Positions 25,963-35,452 are shown, numbered from the stretch's first letter. The stretch is DNA of 55,968 bases from Cognatundibacterium oligocarboniphilum (GCF_013377855.1 NZ_JABXYJ010000013.1:1-55968), one strand, 5' to 3'. Notes: generated by a model not told the origin, from the sequence alone. Translations and numbers: made by a program.

Positions 25963-27825
25963 ATGACTTCTGTACTGAAACCTCTCGCCATCGGCCTGGC
26001 CGTGGCCGCCGCATTTCCTTCCATTTCCTCCGCACAGACAGCAAATACTGTTACTGCTTCCGTTGCTTCCAGCGTGATTGTCACGGCAGGTCGTCAGGCA
26101 CAGGCTGCCAAAGATGTGCTGGCCGATAATGCGGTCATCACCGCTGATGAAATCGGACAATCCGGTGCAGCCACAATCGTCGATCTGCTGCAGCAGCAAC
26201 GCGGCATCGAGGTGGCCCGCAATGGCGGCCCTGGCACCAATAGTTCGGTCTTTATGCGCGGCGGTAACAACTCGCAAATCCTGGTGCTGGTCGATGGCGT
26301 GCGCGTCGGTTCTTCCACCACGGGCGGTGCAACCTGGTCCAATATTCCGCTGAATCAGATTGATCATGTCGAGATCGTGTATGGTCCGTTGTCGAGCCTG
26401 TATGGCGCGGATGCAATGAGCGGCGTGGTCCAGATTTTCACCAAAAAAACAGCCGGCACACTGAGCCCGACAGCAGCAGTCGGCGTGGGCAGCTATGGCA
26501 CCCGCAAGATGCAGGCCGGAATCAGCGGTTCGATTTCCAACAGCCTGAGCTTCGCCCTGAATGCCGGGCATGATGAAAACGAAGGCTTTTCAGCCACCAA
26601 GCCCGGTGCCGGTATTTATACCTACAACCCGGATAAAGACGGTTACAAGCTCGACAGCTTCAGCGCCCGCATGAATCTGCAGATCAGCCGCGATAGCGAA
26701 GTCGGAGCGAGCTATCTGAAAAGCCGTCTGAATGCCCAGTTCGATGCTGGCCCTTCGTATGACGACCATAATGTACAAAATCTGGAAACGATTACGTTGC
26801 ACGGTAAAACGCAAATCAGTGACATCTGGACTGCTTCCCTGCAGGTTGCGCAGTCCGCTGATCAGACCTTTACCGATGCTTCATACGGTCAGAGCCAAAT
26901 CGACACCCGTCAGAATTTCATCACGTTGCAGAACGATATCCGTATCGACAAAGACGTGTTGCAACTGATCGCAGAGCGCCGTGAAGAAAATGTGGCCACC
27001 ACCATTGACGGCTTAAATGGCCGGCGGCGCACCGGCTCGCTGGCCGCATCCTATGTGCTGAAGCGGGATGCGCATCTGGCCAGTGCCAGTGTGCGTTACG
27101 ACCACAGTTCGGTGTATGGCAACAACACGACCGGCAATCTGGCATACGGCTATCGCCTGAGCGACGTCTGGCGTGTCAATGCGAGCTACGGCACCAGCTT
27201 CCGCGCACCGACTTTCAATGAACTGTATTACCCGGGTTACGGTGTGGCAGGCAATAAGCCAGAGAGCGCCAGGAATGCGGAAATCGGTGTTTATTATGCG
27301 CTGGGCGATATGCAGCTGAGCGCCGTGTATTATCAGAATAAAGCCACGGATCTGCTGGTCAGCACCAATGTCTGCCCGGTTGAAACGGCGACCCATCCTT
27401 ATGGCTGTGCTTATAACGTGAATCAGGCGACTATGTCCGGTCTGACACTGGGCGCGGCAACCCGCTTCGGTGACTGGAGTCTGCGTGGCTCGCTGGATCT
27501 GCAGGATCCGAAAGACGATACCACCGGTCTGCGTCTGGCGCGCCGTTCCAGGCAGCATGGCACACTGGCAGCGGAGTATGCTGTCTCTGCATTCAAGTTG
27601 GGTGTGGAAACGGTGCTGTCGGGTAACCGTTACGATGATGTGGCAAACAAAAAAGTGTTGCCAGGCTATGGATTACTGAACCTGTACGGTACTTATGCGC
27701 TGACCAAAGATCTGTCGCTGATTGGCCGCTGGAACAATGCGCTCAACAAGGACTATGAGCTGGCGAAAAATTATGCCACTCCCGGTTCGAATCTGTATGT
27801 TGGTCTGAACTACGGTTTCAGATAA
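25963..27825 (+). CDS. btuB: TonB-dependent vitamin B12 receptor
   Basis: 620 aa from the ATG at 25963, which yields a signal peptide ending SISSAQT; the longer frame to 25843 overlaps the riboswitch tail and is rejected. A TonB-box-like SSVIVTAGR precedes the plug domain (QSGAATIVDLLQQQRGIEVARNG..., about 50-160). The plug has the LVDGVRVGSS and GPLSSLYGADAMSGVVQIFTKK motifs of BtuB. The rest forms the 22-strand outer-membrane barrel, ending LYVGLNYGFR. The riboswitch directly upstream makes corrinoid the likely cargo. Confidence 0.93.
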   Translation: MTSVLKPLAIGLAVAAAFPSISSAQTANTVTASVASSVIVTAGRQAQAAKDVLADNAVITADEIGQSGAATIVDLLQQQRGIEVARNGGPGTNSSVFMRGGNNSQILVLVDGVRVGSSTTGGATWSNIPLNQIDHVEIVYGPLSSLYGADAMSGVVQIFTKKTAGTLSPTAAVGVGSYGTRKMQAGISGSISNSLSFALNAGHDENEGFSATKPGAGIYTYNPDKDGYKLDSFSARMNLQISRDSEVGASYLKSRLNAQFDAGPSYDDHNVQNLETITLHGKTQISDIWTASLQVAQSADQTFTDASYGQSQIDTRQNFITLQNDIRIDKDVLQLIAERREENVATTIDGLNGRRRTGSLAASYVLKRDAHLASASVRYDHSSVYGNNTTGNLAYGYRLSDVWRVNASYGTSFRAPTFNELYYPGYGVAGNKPESARNAEIGVYYALGDMQLSAVYYQNKATDLLVSTNVCPVETATHPYGCAYNVNQATMSGLTLGAATRFGDWSLRGSLDLQDPKDDTTGLRLARRSRQHGTLAAEYAVSAFKLGVETVLSGNRYDDVANKKVLPGYGLLNLYGTYALTKDLSLIGRWNNALNKDYELAKNYATPGSNLYVGLNYGFR

Positions 27826-27834
27826 AAACTGATG

Positions 27835-27857
27835 GCGTTTGTCATGACGACAAACGC
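27835..27857. repeat. Hairpin immediately after btuB
   Basis: GCGTTTGTC (27835-27843) and GACAAACGC (27849-27857) form a perfect nine-base stem with a five-base loop, starting 10 bases after the btuB stop. No T-run follows, so it is not itself a terminator. It could protect the btuB mRNA 3' end or help pausing before the terminator at 27908-27937. Confidence 0.5.
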
Positions 27858-27907
27858 TGTCGCCCGGAACAGCCTGTCGTCTGACGCCAGACTGTGCCGG
27901 GTAACCA

Positions 27908-27937
27908 GAATGCACGTTTAGTGCATTCTTCTTTTTT
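27908..27937 (+). terminator. Intrinsic terminator between btuB and btuC
   Basis: GAATGCAC (27908-27915) and GTGCATTC (27921-27928) form a perfect eight-base stem followed by TTCTTTTTT. It sits 27 bp before btuC. Transcription of the downstream cob genes therefore needs read-through or a separate promoter. Confidence 0.8.
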
Positions 27938-27964
27938 GTAATAAAACAGCCTTACAGGATAAAG

Positions 27965-29005
27965 ATGGCGATTTCTTCTGCAGAGCGGCATTGGCAGGCT
28001 GTCCGCACTCCGCGCTGGCAGGCGCTTCCTGTGCTGCTTGTCGCAGCGCTGGCGAGCCTCGTACTGGCTTGCGTAACTGGCTCTGTACCACTCAGTTTTT
28101 CCGAATTATTGCAGGCAGCATCTGAGTTGAGCAAAGGTGCACAGCCATCCCTTGCAGCGAGCCTGCTGGATTTGCGGCTGGGAAGGGCGTTGACCGGATT
28201 CATCACTGGCGCCACGTTATCGTTGGCCGGTGTGCTGATGCAGGCGCTGCTGCGCAATCCGCTGGCCGATCCTTATGTGCTCGGCATTTCCGGTGGCGCC
28301 GCAGTCGGAGCGTTGGCTACGATTTTGTTTTATGGTGCATTCTGGATGGTCGATCTGGCCGCATTCGGCGGCGCCATCACGGTTGCCCTGTTGCTGTTTG
28401 CGCTGGCATACCGCGATCTGCGCGGTGCCGGCAGCAGCGATGGCAGCGCGCCTTTGTTATTGCTGACCGGCGTGATTGTGGCCGCCGGTTGTGGCGCGCT
28501 GATTACGCTGATGTTATCGGTTGCGCCGGACAGCCGCCTGCGCGGCATGGTGTTCTGGATGATTGGCGACTTGTCGAATACCCAGTCACGTTATCTGCCG
28601 TGGCTGATTGGTGCTGCCGTGCTGCTGTTTGTTATGCACCGGTCCCGGGCAATCAACGTGGCGGCGATGCATGCGGACAATGCCAGCACGCTGGGTGTGC
28701 ATATCGGCCGTTTGCGTCAATCCTTGTTTGTCTGCGCTGCACTGCTCACGGCCAGCGCTGTCAGCACAGCGGGCAGCATCGGTTTTGTCGGCCTCATCAT
28801 GCCGCATGCCTGCCGTTTTGCGCTGGGGCCGGATCACCGCCTGCTGATTCCCGCCGCCACGCTGGCTGGCGGCAGTTTTCTGGTGCTGGCCGATACCATT
28901 GCGCGAACCGCGATTGCGCCGCAACAGTTGCCGGTCGGCGTGATTACCGCCATCATCGGTGTTCCGGTTTTTCTGCTCCAGCTGCATCATTTGCGGAGGC
29001 GTTGA
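27965..29005 (+). CDS. btuC: Corrinoid ABC transporter permease (FecCD family)
   Basis: 346 aa inner-membrane permease of the BtuC/FecCD family, with about ten transmembrane helices. Family landmarks include LRLGRALTGFITGATLSLAGVL, LLRNPLADPYVLGISGGAAVGA and the GSIGFVGLIMPHACR segment that contacts the ATPase. The stop overlaps the btuD ATG by one base (TGATG). Substrate is assigned from the riboswitch, btuB and cob neighbours, since FecCD permeases also move siderophores. Confidence 0.92.
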   Translation: MAISSAERHWQAVRTPRWQALPVLLVAALASLVLACVTGSVPLSFSELLQAASELSKGAQPSLAASLLDLRLGRALTGFITGATLSLAGVLMQALLRNPLADPYVLGISGGAAVGALATILFYGAFWMVDLAAFGGAITVALLLFALAYRDLRGAGSSDGSAPLLLLTGVIVAAGCGALITLMLSVAPDSRLRGMVFWMIGDLSNTQSRYLPWLIGAAVLLFVMHRSRAINVAAMHADNASTLGVHIGRLRQSLFVCAALLTASAVSTAGSIGFVGLIMPHACRFALGPDHRLLIPAATLAGGSFLVLADTIARTAIAPQQLPVGVITAIIGVPVFLLQLHHLRRR

Positions 29006-29778
29006 TGGAAATACGTCAACTGTCTTTGTCTATCGCAGGCCGGATTCTGGTCAGGCGGCTGAACTGGCAGATACTGCCCGGTGAATGCTGGTGCCTGATC
29101 GGCCGTAACGGCGCAGGAAAAAGCACCTTACTGCGCACGCTGGCCGGATTGCGGCAGCCGGATGCCGGCCAGATTTTGCTGCACAGCGAACCGCTGGCGA
29201 CGTGGCCCTTGACGGCACTGGCGCGGGAGCGCGCCTTCCTGCCGCAAAACAGAACAGACGCTTTTGGTTATTCGGCACGGGAAACCGTACTGAGCGCCCG
29301 GCATCCTTATCACGGCACGCAATACTGGGAATCTGCCGACGATCTGAAACAGGCCCAGGCTGCGCTCTGTGCGCTGGATGTGGATGCGCTTGCCGACCGC
29401 GATGTGCGCAGTTTGTCCGGCGGCGAGCGGCAGCGGGTGGCGATTGCCGCCATGCTGGCGCAGGATGCGCAACTGCTGCTGCTGGACGAACCTGCCAATG
29501 CGCTCGATATGGCGCATCAGGTCAGCGTGATGCAGCTGTTGTCGCGCCTGTGCCGGGAACAGCAGAAATCCGTGGTCATGGTCAGTCACGACCTGAATCT
29601 GGCAAACAGTGTCGCTACCCACGCCCTGTTGCTTATGGGAGACGGTAGCTGGCTGGCTGGCAGCGCCGGCGAGATGCTGACGGCCAGCCATCTGAGCCGC
29701 TGTCTGGGGCACCCGGTCGACAGCCTGAACCATCAGGGACAGACCATTTTTATTCCCCGCCATGCAGTCACAGGATAA
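29005..29778 (+). CDS. btuD: Corrinoid ABC transporter ATP-binding protein
   Basis: 257 aa. The ATG at 29005 overlaps the btuC stop and follows a GCGGAGG ribosome site. Walker A is GRNGAGKS (33-40), the ABC signature LSGGERQR starts at 137, Walker B is LLLLDEPA and the switch histidine is in MVSHDLN. It powers the BtuC permease. Of the longer in-frame sequence, only the part from MEIRQLSLSI onward belongs to the family. Confidence 0.93.
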   Translation: MEIRQLSLSIAGRILVRRLNWQILPGECWCLIGRNGAGKSTLLRTLAGLRQPDAGQILLHSEPLATWPLTALARERAFLPQNRTDAFGYSARETVLSARHPYHGTQYWESADDLKQAQAALCALDVDALADRDVRSLSGGERQRVAIAAMLAQDAQLLLLDEPANALDMAHQVSVMQLLSRLCREQQKSVVMVSHDLNLANSVATHALLLMGDGSWLAGSAGEMLTASHLSRCLGHPVDSLNHQGQTIFIPRHAVTG

Positions 29779-29781
29779 ATC

Positions 29782-30411
29782 ATGAATACACCCTCTGTTC
29801 CGGATCTGCCGGACGATATCAATACCCGTCATCAGTGCCGCATGGCGCGCAAAAAAGCGCTGATGGATGACAAGATCCAGCAGGCACAACGCGAAACCGG
29901 GGTGCTGCTGATTCATACCGGCAACGGCAAGGGAAAAAGTTCCAGCGCATTCGGCATGGTGATGCGCGCGCTTGGGCATGGCATGCAGGTTGGTGTCGTG
30001 CAGTTCATCAAAGGCGCGATGTCTACCGGCGAAGAAATTTTCCTGCGGCGCTTTCCGGAGGAAGTACAGTTTCACGCTATGGGCGAGGGCTACACTTGGG
30101 AAACCCAGAACCGCGAACGCGATATCGAAAAAGCTGCAGCTGCGTGGCAGCAGGCGCGGCAATTCCTGCGTGACCCGGCCATCGGACTGGTGGTGCTGGA
30201 TGAACTGAATATCGCGCTGAAATACCATTACCTGAATGTGCAGGACATTATCGCGGATCTGGATGCCCGGCCAGAGATGCAGCATGTTGTAGTCACTGGG
30301 CGTGGCGCATTGCCTGAGTTGATTGAGATTGCTGATACTGTCACCGAGATGCAGGTCATCAAACATGCGTTTAAAGAAGGCATCGTGGCGCAGGCCGGAG
30401 TGGAGTGGTAA
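29782..30411 (+). CDS. cobO: Cob(I)yrinic acid a,c-diamide adenosyltransferase
   Basis: 209 aa CobA/CobO/BtuR-type adenosyltransferase that attaches the 5'-deoxyadenosyl group to cobalt. The P-loop is GNGKGKSSSAFG (about 47-58), and FIKGAMSTGEE and LVVLDELNIALKYHYL match the family. The tail includes VVVTGRGALPELIEIADTVTEM. It begins 3 bp after btuD, and its TAA overlaps the cobB ATG. It serves both de novo and salvage routes. Confidence 0.96.
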   Translation: MNTPSVPDLPDDINTRHQCRMARKKALMDDKIQQAQRETGVLLIHTGNGKGKSSSAFGMVMRALGHGMQVGVVQFIKGAMSTGEEIFLRRFPEEVQFHAMGEGYTWETQNRERDIEKAAAAWQQARQFLRDPAIGLVVLDELNIALKYHYLNVQDIIADLDARPEMQHVVVTGRGALPELIEIADTVTEMQVIKHAFKEGIVAQAGVEW

Positions 30412-31757
30412 TGGCCGGCGCACTGGCTGCCACGCCTCCGGTTGCTGGCGTGAGCACGGTATCGGCGAAGGTGGTGCTGGTGTCGGCGATTGCTTCCGGA
30501 CAGGGAAAAACCACCACTACCGCAGCGCTGGCGCGCAAACTGGTGCAGCAGGGGCAGCGCGTCCGGGTGTTTAAAACTGGGCCGGATTTTATCGACCCGA
30601 TGATTCTGGAACGTGCCTGCGGCGCGCCGGTCTATTCGCTGGATCTGTGGATGGTCGGCGTATCTGCATCGCGGCAGATGCTGGCGCAAGCCGCTGCCGA
30701 GGCAGACGTGATACTGATCGAGGGCGTCATGGGATTGTATGACGGCGAACCGTCATCCGCAGATCTGGCGCGGGCTTTCGGTGTGCCGGTGATTGCCGTG
30801 CTGGATGCCTCTGCGATGGCGCAGACCGTCGGTGCGCTGGCGCTCGGCCTGCGCGATTTCGGCCCGGTGCAGCTGGCGGGCGTGATCGCGAACCGGATCG
30901 CCTCTGCCGGCCATGCGGCCATGGTCGCCGCTGCAATGCGTGATATTCCATTGCTCGGCAGTCTACCGCGTCAGCCGCAGACGCTGCCAGAACGGCATCT
31001 GGGGCTGGTGCTGCCGGATGAAGTCACGCAGATCGACGCTTTGCTGGATCAACTGGCGGCGCAGCTGGAATTGTCGCCGGATGCCTGGGAGGGATTACCG
31101 CGCACCGCATTTGAACTGATGTCAGAACCGGCGCCGGCAGCGTTGCTGAGCGATAAAACCATTGCCATTGCGCGCGATGCCGCTTTTTCATTTTTGTATC
31201 CGGCCAATCTGCGCTGCCTGCGTGAGCTGGGGGCGGAACTGGTCTTTTTTTCCCCACTGGCCGACGAATGTATTCCACCGCAGGCGGATGCGCTGTATCT
31301 GCCGGGTGGTTATCCGGAACTGCATGCTGCCGTACTGAGCAAGGCACAATGCTGGCAAGGCTCAGTGCGCAAAGCCTGGCTGAACGATATGCCTATTCTG
31401 GCGGAATGCGGCGGCATGATGGCGCTGACCGAAGGGCTGACCGATCAGCAGGGACAGCACTGGCCCATGGCGGGATTACTCGGCGGACAGGTTGTCATGC
31501 AGCCGCGGCTGGCGGCATTGGGTGGGCAGGCGTGGCAGACGCCGCAAGGCGAATTGCGTGGTCATACGTTTCACTACTCGCGTTTTGAAACCACGCTGAC
31601 TCCGGCGCAGCATACCTGCAAGCATCAGCGCGGCGAGCTGGCAGGCGCAGGGGAAGCGATTTACCGCAGCCGACAACTGCACGCGTCGTATTTTCATGCA
31701 TATTTCAGCTCATCGCCTGACGCTGCCGCCAGCCTGTTTCTCCGGGATGGCGCATGA
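30411..31757 (+). CDS. cobB: Cobyrinate a,c-diamide synthase
   Basis: 448 aa (CbiA/CobB). The ATG at 30411 overlaps the cobO stop (TAATG); an in-frame GTG at 30405 is less likely. The N-terminal P-loop-type domain starts VSAIASGQGKTTTTAALARKL, and the C-terminal glutamine amidotransferase domain has the nucleophile cysteine in LAECGGMMALTEGL. It amidates the a and c carboxylates of cobyrinate using glutamine and ATP. Its presence implies that cobyrinate or an early corrinoid is made or imported, although no corrin-ring genes are in the window. Confidence 0.95.
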   Translation: MAGALAATPPVAGVSTVSAKVVLVSAIASGQGKTTTTAALARKLVQQGQRVRVFKTGPDFIDPMILERACGAPVYSLDLWMVGVSASRQMLAQAAAEADVILIEGVMGLYDGEPSSADLARAFGVPVIAVLDASAMAQTVGALALGLRDFGPVQLAGVIANRIASAGHAAMVAAAMRDIPLLGSLPRQPQTLPERHLGLVLPDEVTQIDALLDQLAAQLELSPDAWEGLPRTAFELMSEPAPAALLSDKTIAIARDAAFSFLYPANLRCLRELGAELVFFSPLADECIPPQADALYLPGGYPELHAAVLSKAQCWQGSVRKAWLNDMPILAECGGMMALTEGLTDQQGQHWPMAGLLGGQVVMQPRLAALGGQAWQTPQGELRGHTFHYSRFETTLTPAQHTCKHQRGELAGAGEAIYRSRQLHASYFHAYFSSSPDAAASLFLRDGA

Positions 31758-32374
31758 GCAGCACACTGATTTTCGGCGGTGCCCGTTCCGGTAAAAGCGC
31801 GTTTGCCGAAGGACTGGCGACACAATGGATGGCGCAACCGGCAAAGGTGGGCAGTGCACCGGATAACGGCAGACAGGTGATTTACCTGGCAACGGCGCAG
31901 GCTGCCGATACCGAGATGCAGCAGCGCATTACACACCATCAGCAGCGTCGTCCGGCAGAGTGGATCACATTGGAGCAGCCGCTGGCGCTGGCGGATACGA
32001 TTCGTCGTCATAGTCAGCCGGATGTGCTGATCCTGATCGACTGCATCACGGTCTGGCTGTCGAATTGTCTGTTTTCTGACAACCGGGATTTTCCTGAAAT
32101 CGGCACCATCACGCCACCCGCGATTTATACGGAACAGCGGGCTGCGCTGCTCGATGCGCTGGCACAGGCACCGGGTGAAGTGATTCTGGTATCCAATGAA
32201 GTTGGCATGGGCATTGTGCCGATGGGAGCCGTATCGCGCTGGTTTACCGATGAGGCCGGGCGGCTGAATCAGGCGCTGGCATCATGCAGCGAACGGGTAA
32301 TCTGGGTAGCGGCCGGTTTGCCTCTGTATCTGAAAAATGCACCACAAGCGTGGCCCGCGGGAGGCACATGCTGA
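31754..32374 (+). CDS. cobU: Adenosylcobinamide kinase/adenosylcobinamide-phosphate guanylyltransferase
   Basis: 206 aa bifunctional CobU/CobP. The P-loop GGARSGKS is at residues 8-15, and a guanylyl-acceptor-type histidine is in RITHHQQRRPAEW. VILIDCITVWLSN-like and VSNEVGMGIVPMG blocks follow. The start overlaps the cobB stop (ATGA), and the gene overlaps cbiB by 7 bases. It converts adenosylcobinamide to adenosylcobinamide-GDP for CobS. Confidence 0.96.
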   Translation: MSSTLIFGGARSGKSAFAEGLATQWMAQPAKVGSAPDNGRQVIYLATAQAADTEMQQRITHHQQRRPAEWITLEQPLALADTIRRHSQPDVLILIDCITVWLSNCLFSDNRDFPEIGTITPPAIYTEQRAALLDALAQAPGEVILVSNEVGMGIVPMGAVSRWFTDEAGRLNQALASCSERVIWVAAGLPLYLKNAPQAWPAGGTC

Positions 32375-33312
32375 TTCTGTCACCGGCATTGCTGGCATTG
32401 AGTCTGATCGTGGGCATGGGCCTTGATCTGGCGCTGGGCGAAGCAAAGCGCTGGCATCCGCTGGTCGGATTTGGCAGACTGGCCAACTGGCTGGAACGCC
32501 ATCTGAATCATGTTCGCGCGACCCGCTGGACGGGGCTCGCGGCATGGCTGCTGGCGGTGATTCCGTTAACTGCACTGGTCTGGTTTGGACTGGCGTGGGC
32601 AGGGGCGCAGTCATTCTGGCTGGCGGTGTTAGCACAGGCATTGTTCTTGTATCTCTGTCTCGGCCTGCGCAGTTTGCGCGATCATAATCTGCCGATTCAG
32701 CGCGCACTGGAAGACGGGGATCTGCCACTCGCCCGCGCACTGACTGCCCGTATCGTGAGCCGGGATACCGCTGATGGTGATGCTGCCTATCTGGCCAAAG
32801 CCAGCGTCGAATCGGTGCTGGAAAACGGCTGCGATGCGGTCTTCGGCACCTTGTTCTGGTTCGTGCTGCTGGGCGGTGCCGGTGCGGTCTGCTACCGGCT
32901 GGTGAATACGCTTGATGCCATGTGGGGCTATCGCTCGCCGCGTTTTTTGCGCTTTGGCTGTGTTGCTGCGCGTGTGGATGACGTCATGAACTGGATACCG
33001 GCCCGGCTGACTGCGCTGACCTATGCCTTGCTCGGTCATACTACGCTGGCATGGCGCTGCTGGCGGACGCAGGCGCCCGCCTGGCCCAGTCCGAATGCAG
33101 GCCCTGTGATGGCGGCAGGCGCCGGTGCGCTCGGTGTCATGGTGGGTGGTCCGGCACGGTATGACGGTGTGGGTGAACTGCGTCCTTTGCTCGGCGCTGG
33201 CCCGGCTGCAGCTGCGGCCGATATCCGGCGTGCCTTGTTGCTGGTGTCCGGCGGCAGCTTTTTCTGGACGGGTGGTATGGCGCTGGCTGCGTTTCTTTGT
33301 GGAGGGTGGTGA
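32368..33312 (+). CDS. cbiB: Adenosylcobinamide-phosphate synthase
   Basis: 314 aa integral membrane enzyme (CbiB, also called CobD in Pseudomonas nomenclature) joining cobyric acid to aminopropanol or its phosphate. I chose the ATG at 32368 because of the GGGAGG site just upstream and the family start LALGEAKRWHPLVGFGRL. Further landmarks are RDTADGDAAYLAKASVES and AMWGYRSPRFLRFGCVAARVDD. It overlaps cobU and is followed by cobD one base after its stop. Confidence 0.95.
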   Translation: MLILSPALLALSLIVGMGLDLALGEAKRWHPLVGFGRLANWLERHLNHVRATRWTGLAAWLLAVIPLTALVWFGLAWAGAQSFWLAVLAQALFLYLCLGLRSLRDHNLPIQRALEDGDLPLARALTARIVSRDTADGDAAYLAKASVESVLENGCDAVFGTLFWFVLLGGAGAVCYRLVNTLDAMWGYRSPRFLRFGCVAARVDDVMNWIPARLTALTYALLGHTTLAWRCWRTQAPAWPSPNAGPVMAAGAGALGVMVGGPARYDGVGELRPLLGAGPAAAAADIRRALLLVSGGSFFWTGGMALAAFLCGGW

Positions 33313-33313
33313 G

Positions 33314-34333
33314 ATGCTGGAACATGGCGGCAATCTGCGCGATGCAGTTCACAATTTCGGACGTCCGCTGGAACAGTGGCTGGATCTGTCGACCGGGATC
33401 AACCCCGGTTTTTATCCGGTGCCGTCATTGCCTGCGGATGCCTGGCACCGCTTGCCGGAACCTTCGACTGCCTTACTGGAAGCGGCGCAAGCGTATTATC
33501 AGGCGCCGCAGATGCTGGCGGTGGCCGGAACGCAGGCCGCGATTCAGGCATTGCCCCGGTTGCGCGCTGTATCGCACGCGGCTTCGCGGGTCGTGGTGTC
33601 TGCCCCCTCGTATGCCGAACACGCTCATCAATGGCGGCAGGCCGGTTTCAGCGTGGATGAAGCGCCGTATGCCTTGCTGGACAAGCAGGTCGATGCGGCA
33701 GATGTGATCGTGATCTGCAATCCGAACAATCCGACCGGCGAACGGATTGCCCCGGCACAGTTGCTGGACTGGGCGAGGCGGCTGGCGGCACGCGGCGGCT
33801 GGCTGATTGTCGATGAAGCGTTTGCCGATACTGCCAATGATTTCAGCATTGCCCGGTACAGTCAGCAAGCCGGTGTGATCGTTTTGCGTTCGGTCGGAAA
33901 ATTTTTTGGACTGGCCGGTATCCGGCTCGGTTTTGTCGCTGCCGGAAAACAGCTGTTGCGTCAGCTCGCGCATGCACTTGGCCCCTGGACGATCAGCGGT
34001 CCGGCGCAGCAGATCGCTTTGTCTGCGTTGCAGGACAAAGCATGGCAGCAAGAAACCCGTGACAAATTGCAGCATGGCGGTGAACGTCTGCGCAATCTGC
34101 TGCGGCAGCACGGATGGCACACCACCGGCACCGATCTGTTTCAGTGGATCAGCCATCACGAAACCGGGGAGCAGAGCGAACATTTATTTCACTTCATGGC
34201 GCAGCGCGGCATCTGGCTGCGCTGGTTTGCACCCGGGCCGCAGCGTCCGCATGGCGTGCGGCTGGGCTTACCCGGCAGTGAGGCAGGGTGGCAGCGTTTG
34301 CAACAGGCTTGCCGCGAATGGACTCAGCAGTAG
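33314..34333 (+). CDS. cobD: L-threonine-O-3-phosphate decarboxylase
   Basis: 339 aa pyridoxal-phosphate enzyme giving (R)-1-amino-2-propanol phosphate, the CbiB substrate. The ATG at 33314 follows GGAGGG and opens with MLEHGGNLRDAV, the family start. The LDLSTGINPGFYP block, VICNPNNPTGE and the PLP lysine K196 in LRSVGKFFGLAGIRLGF are intact. It is also called CobC in other schemes. Threonine-phosphate must come from a kinase such as PduX or BluE, which is not in the window. Confidence 0.94.
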   Translation: MLEHGGNLRDAVHNFGRPLEQWLDLSTGINPGFYPVPSLPADAWHRLPEPSTALLEAAQAYYQAPQMLAVAGTQAAIQALPRLRAVSHAASRVVVSAPSYAEHAHQWRQAGFSVDEAPYALLDKQVDAADVIVICNPNNPTGERIAPAQLLDWARRLAARGGWLIVDEAFADTANDFSIARYSQQAGVIVLRSVGKFFGLAGIRLGFVAAGKQLLRQLAHALGPWTISGPAQQIALSALQDKAWQQETRDKLQHGGERLRNLLRQHGWHTTGTDLFQWISHHETGEQSEHLFHFMAQRGIWLRWFAPGPQRPHGVRLGLPGSEAGWQRLQQACREWTQQ

Positions 34334-34346
34334 CCATGAAACACGA

Positions 34347-34460
34347 ATGACCGCCATAGACATAGCAAGCAACGTCAGCAATACACTCAGCAGCACAGTC
34401 AGCAAAACAGTCAGCATAATCGGCACACTCATCGCAATCGGCAGAGGTGACTCAGCATGA
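34347..34460 (+). CDS. Possible 37-codon leader ORF coupled to btuF
   Basis: An ATG at 34347 opens a 37-residue frame rich in Ser, Thr, Val and Ile (SNTLSSTVSKTVSIIGTL). Its stop overlaps the btuF ATG (ATGA at 34457). The DNA includes repeated CAGTCAGCA/ACAGTCAGC units (34370-34420). There is no clear ribosome site and no family resemblance, so it may be a coupled leader peptide or only a repeat-rich spacer. Confidence 0.25.
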   Translation: MTAIDIASNVSNTLSSTVSKTVSIIGTLIAIGRGDSA

Positions 34461-35452
34461 AAAAAATCAGGCACAAGCATGTTGCCAGCACAATCAATTC
34501 CACATTCCTGAACGGTTGGCGGTGCACTCCGGTCATTGCTGGTATGACAGGGATATTGTTCACGATCTCTCTGTTCATATTACAGGTCGCTCAGGCCGCG
34601 CAGCCTTTGGCTATCAGCGTGACGGACGACATGGGCAATACGGTGCGCCTGTCCCGCCCGGCGCAGCGTGTCATCAGCCTGTCACCGCATGTGACTGAAC
34701 TGATTTTTGCAGCGGGCGGTGGTGCTAAAATCGTCGGCACCGTGAGTTACAGCGATTATCCTGCGGCAGCCAAAGAGATTCCTCGTATCGGTGATAATCG
34801 TCTGGTTGACATGGAGCGTATCATGGCGCTGAAGCCGGATCTGCTGGTGGTCTGGATGCACGGCGCCTTTGACAAACAGCAGGAAAGGTTGCGGCAATCC
34901 GGTATTCCGTTTTTTTTCAGCGAACCGCACCGGTTGGCGCAGGTTCCTGAAACGCTGCAAAAATTCGGCAGTCTGCTTGGCACCGAAGCGCAGGCACAGC
35001 AGGCTGCGGCGGAGTTTCGTCAGCAATTACAGCAATTGCAGTCACTGTACGGAGGAAAGCCGATCGTCCGGACCTTTTATCAGGTATGGCATCAGCCGCT
35101 CTATACGCTCAACGACAGGCACATCGTCAGCGATGCGATCCGTCTGTGCGGCGGCGAAAATATTTTCGGCAGACTGACGACGATTGCGCCAGTGGTCAGC
35201 ATGGAAGCGGTATTGCAGGAAAATCCGGAAGCCATCATCAGTTCGGAGAGTCCGGATCAGCGCAGCAATAGCATGACGCAATGGAAAGCGCTGACGACGC
35301 TGCTGGCAGTCAGGAATCAGAATCTGGTGACCATTAACGGCGATCTGATGAATCGCCCCGGACCGCGCATCATCGACGGCGCCCGGGCCATCTGCGAGGC
35401 GCTGGAGCAGGCGCGGCAGCATCGTCAGAGCACTCAGAAAGGCACGTCATGA
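34457..35452 (+). CDS. btuF: Periplasmic cobalamin-binding protein of the BtuF type
   Basis: 331 aa with an unusually long N-terminus before the hydrophobic segment (VIAGMTGILFTISLFIL) and a signal cleavage near VAQAAQ (about 46-48). The mature part is a type III ABC substrate-binding protein: RVISLSPHVTELIFAAGGGAKIVGTVSYSDYP, then IGDNRLVDMERIMALKPDLLVVW, and late RPGPRIIDGA. It would deliver corrinoid to BtuCD. It is separated from btuCD by five cob genes but is on the same strand and within the same dense run. Its stop overlaps the next gene (ATGA). Confidence 0.9.
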   Translation: MKKIRHKHVASTINSTFLNGWRCTPVIAGMTGILFTISLFILQVAQAAQPLAISVTDDMGNTVRLSRPAQRVISLSPHVTELIFAAGGGAKIVGTVSYSDYPAAAKEIPRIGDNRLVDMERIMALKPDLLVVWMHGAFDKQQERLRQSGIPFFFSEPHRLAQVPETLQKFGSLLGTEAQAQQAAAEFRQQLQQLQSLYGGKPIVRTFYQVWHQPLYTLNDRHIVSDAIRLCGGENIFGRLTTIAPVVSMEAVLQENPEAIISSESPDQRSNSMTQWKALTTLLAVRNQNLVTINGDLMNRPGPRIIDGARAICEALEQARQHRQSTQKGTS

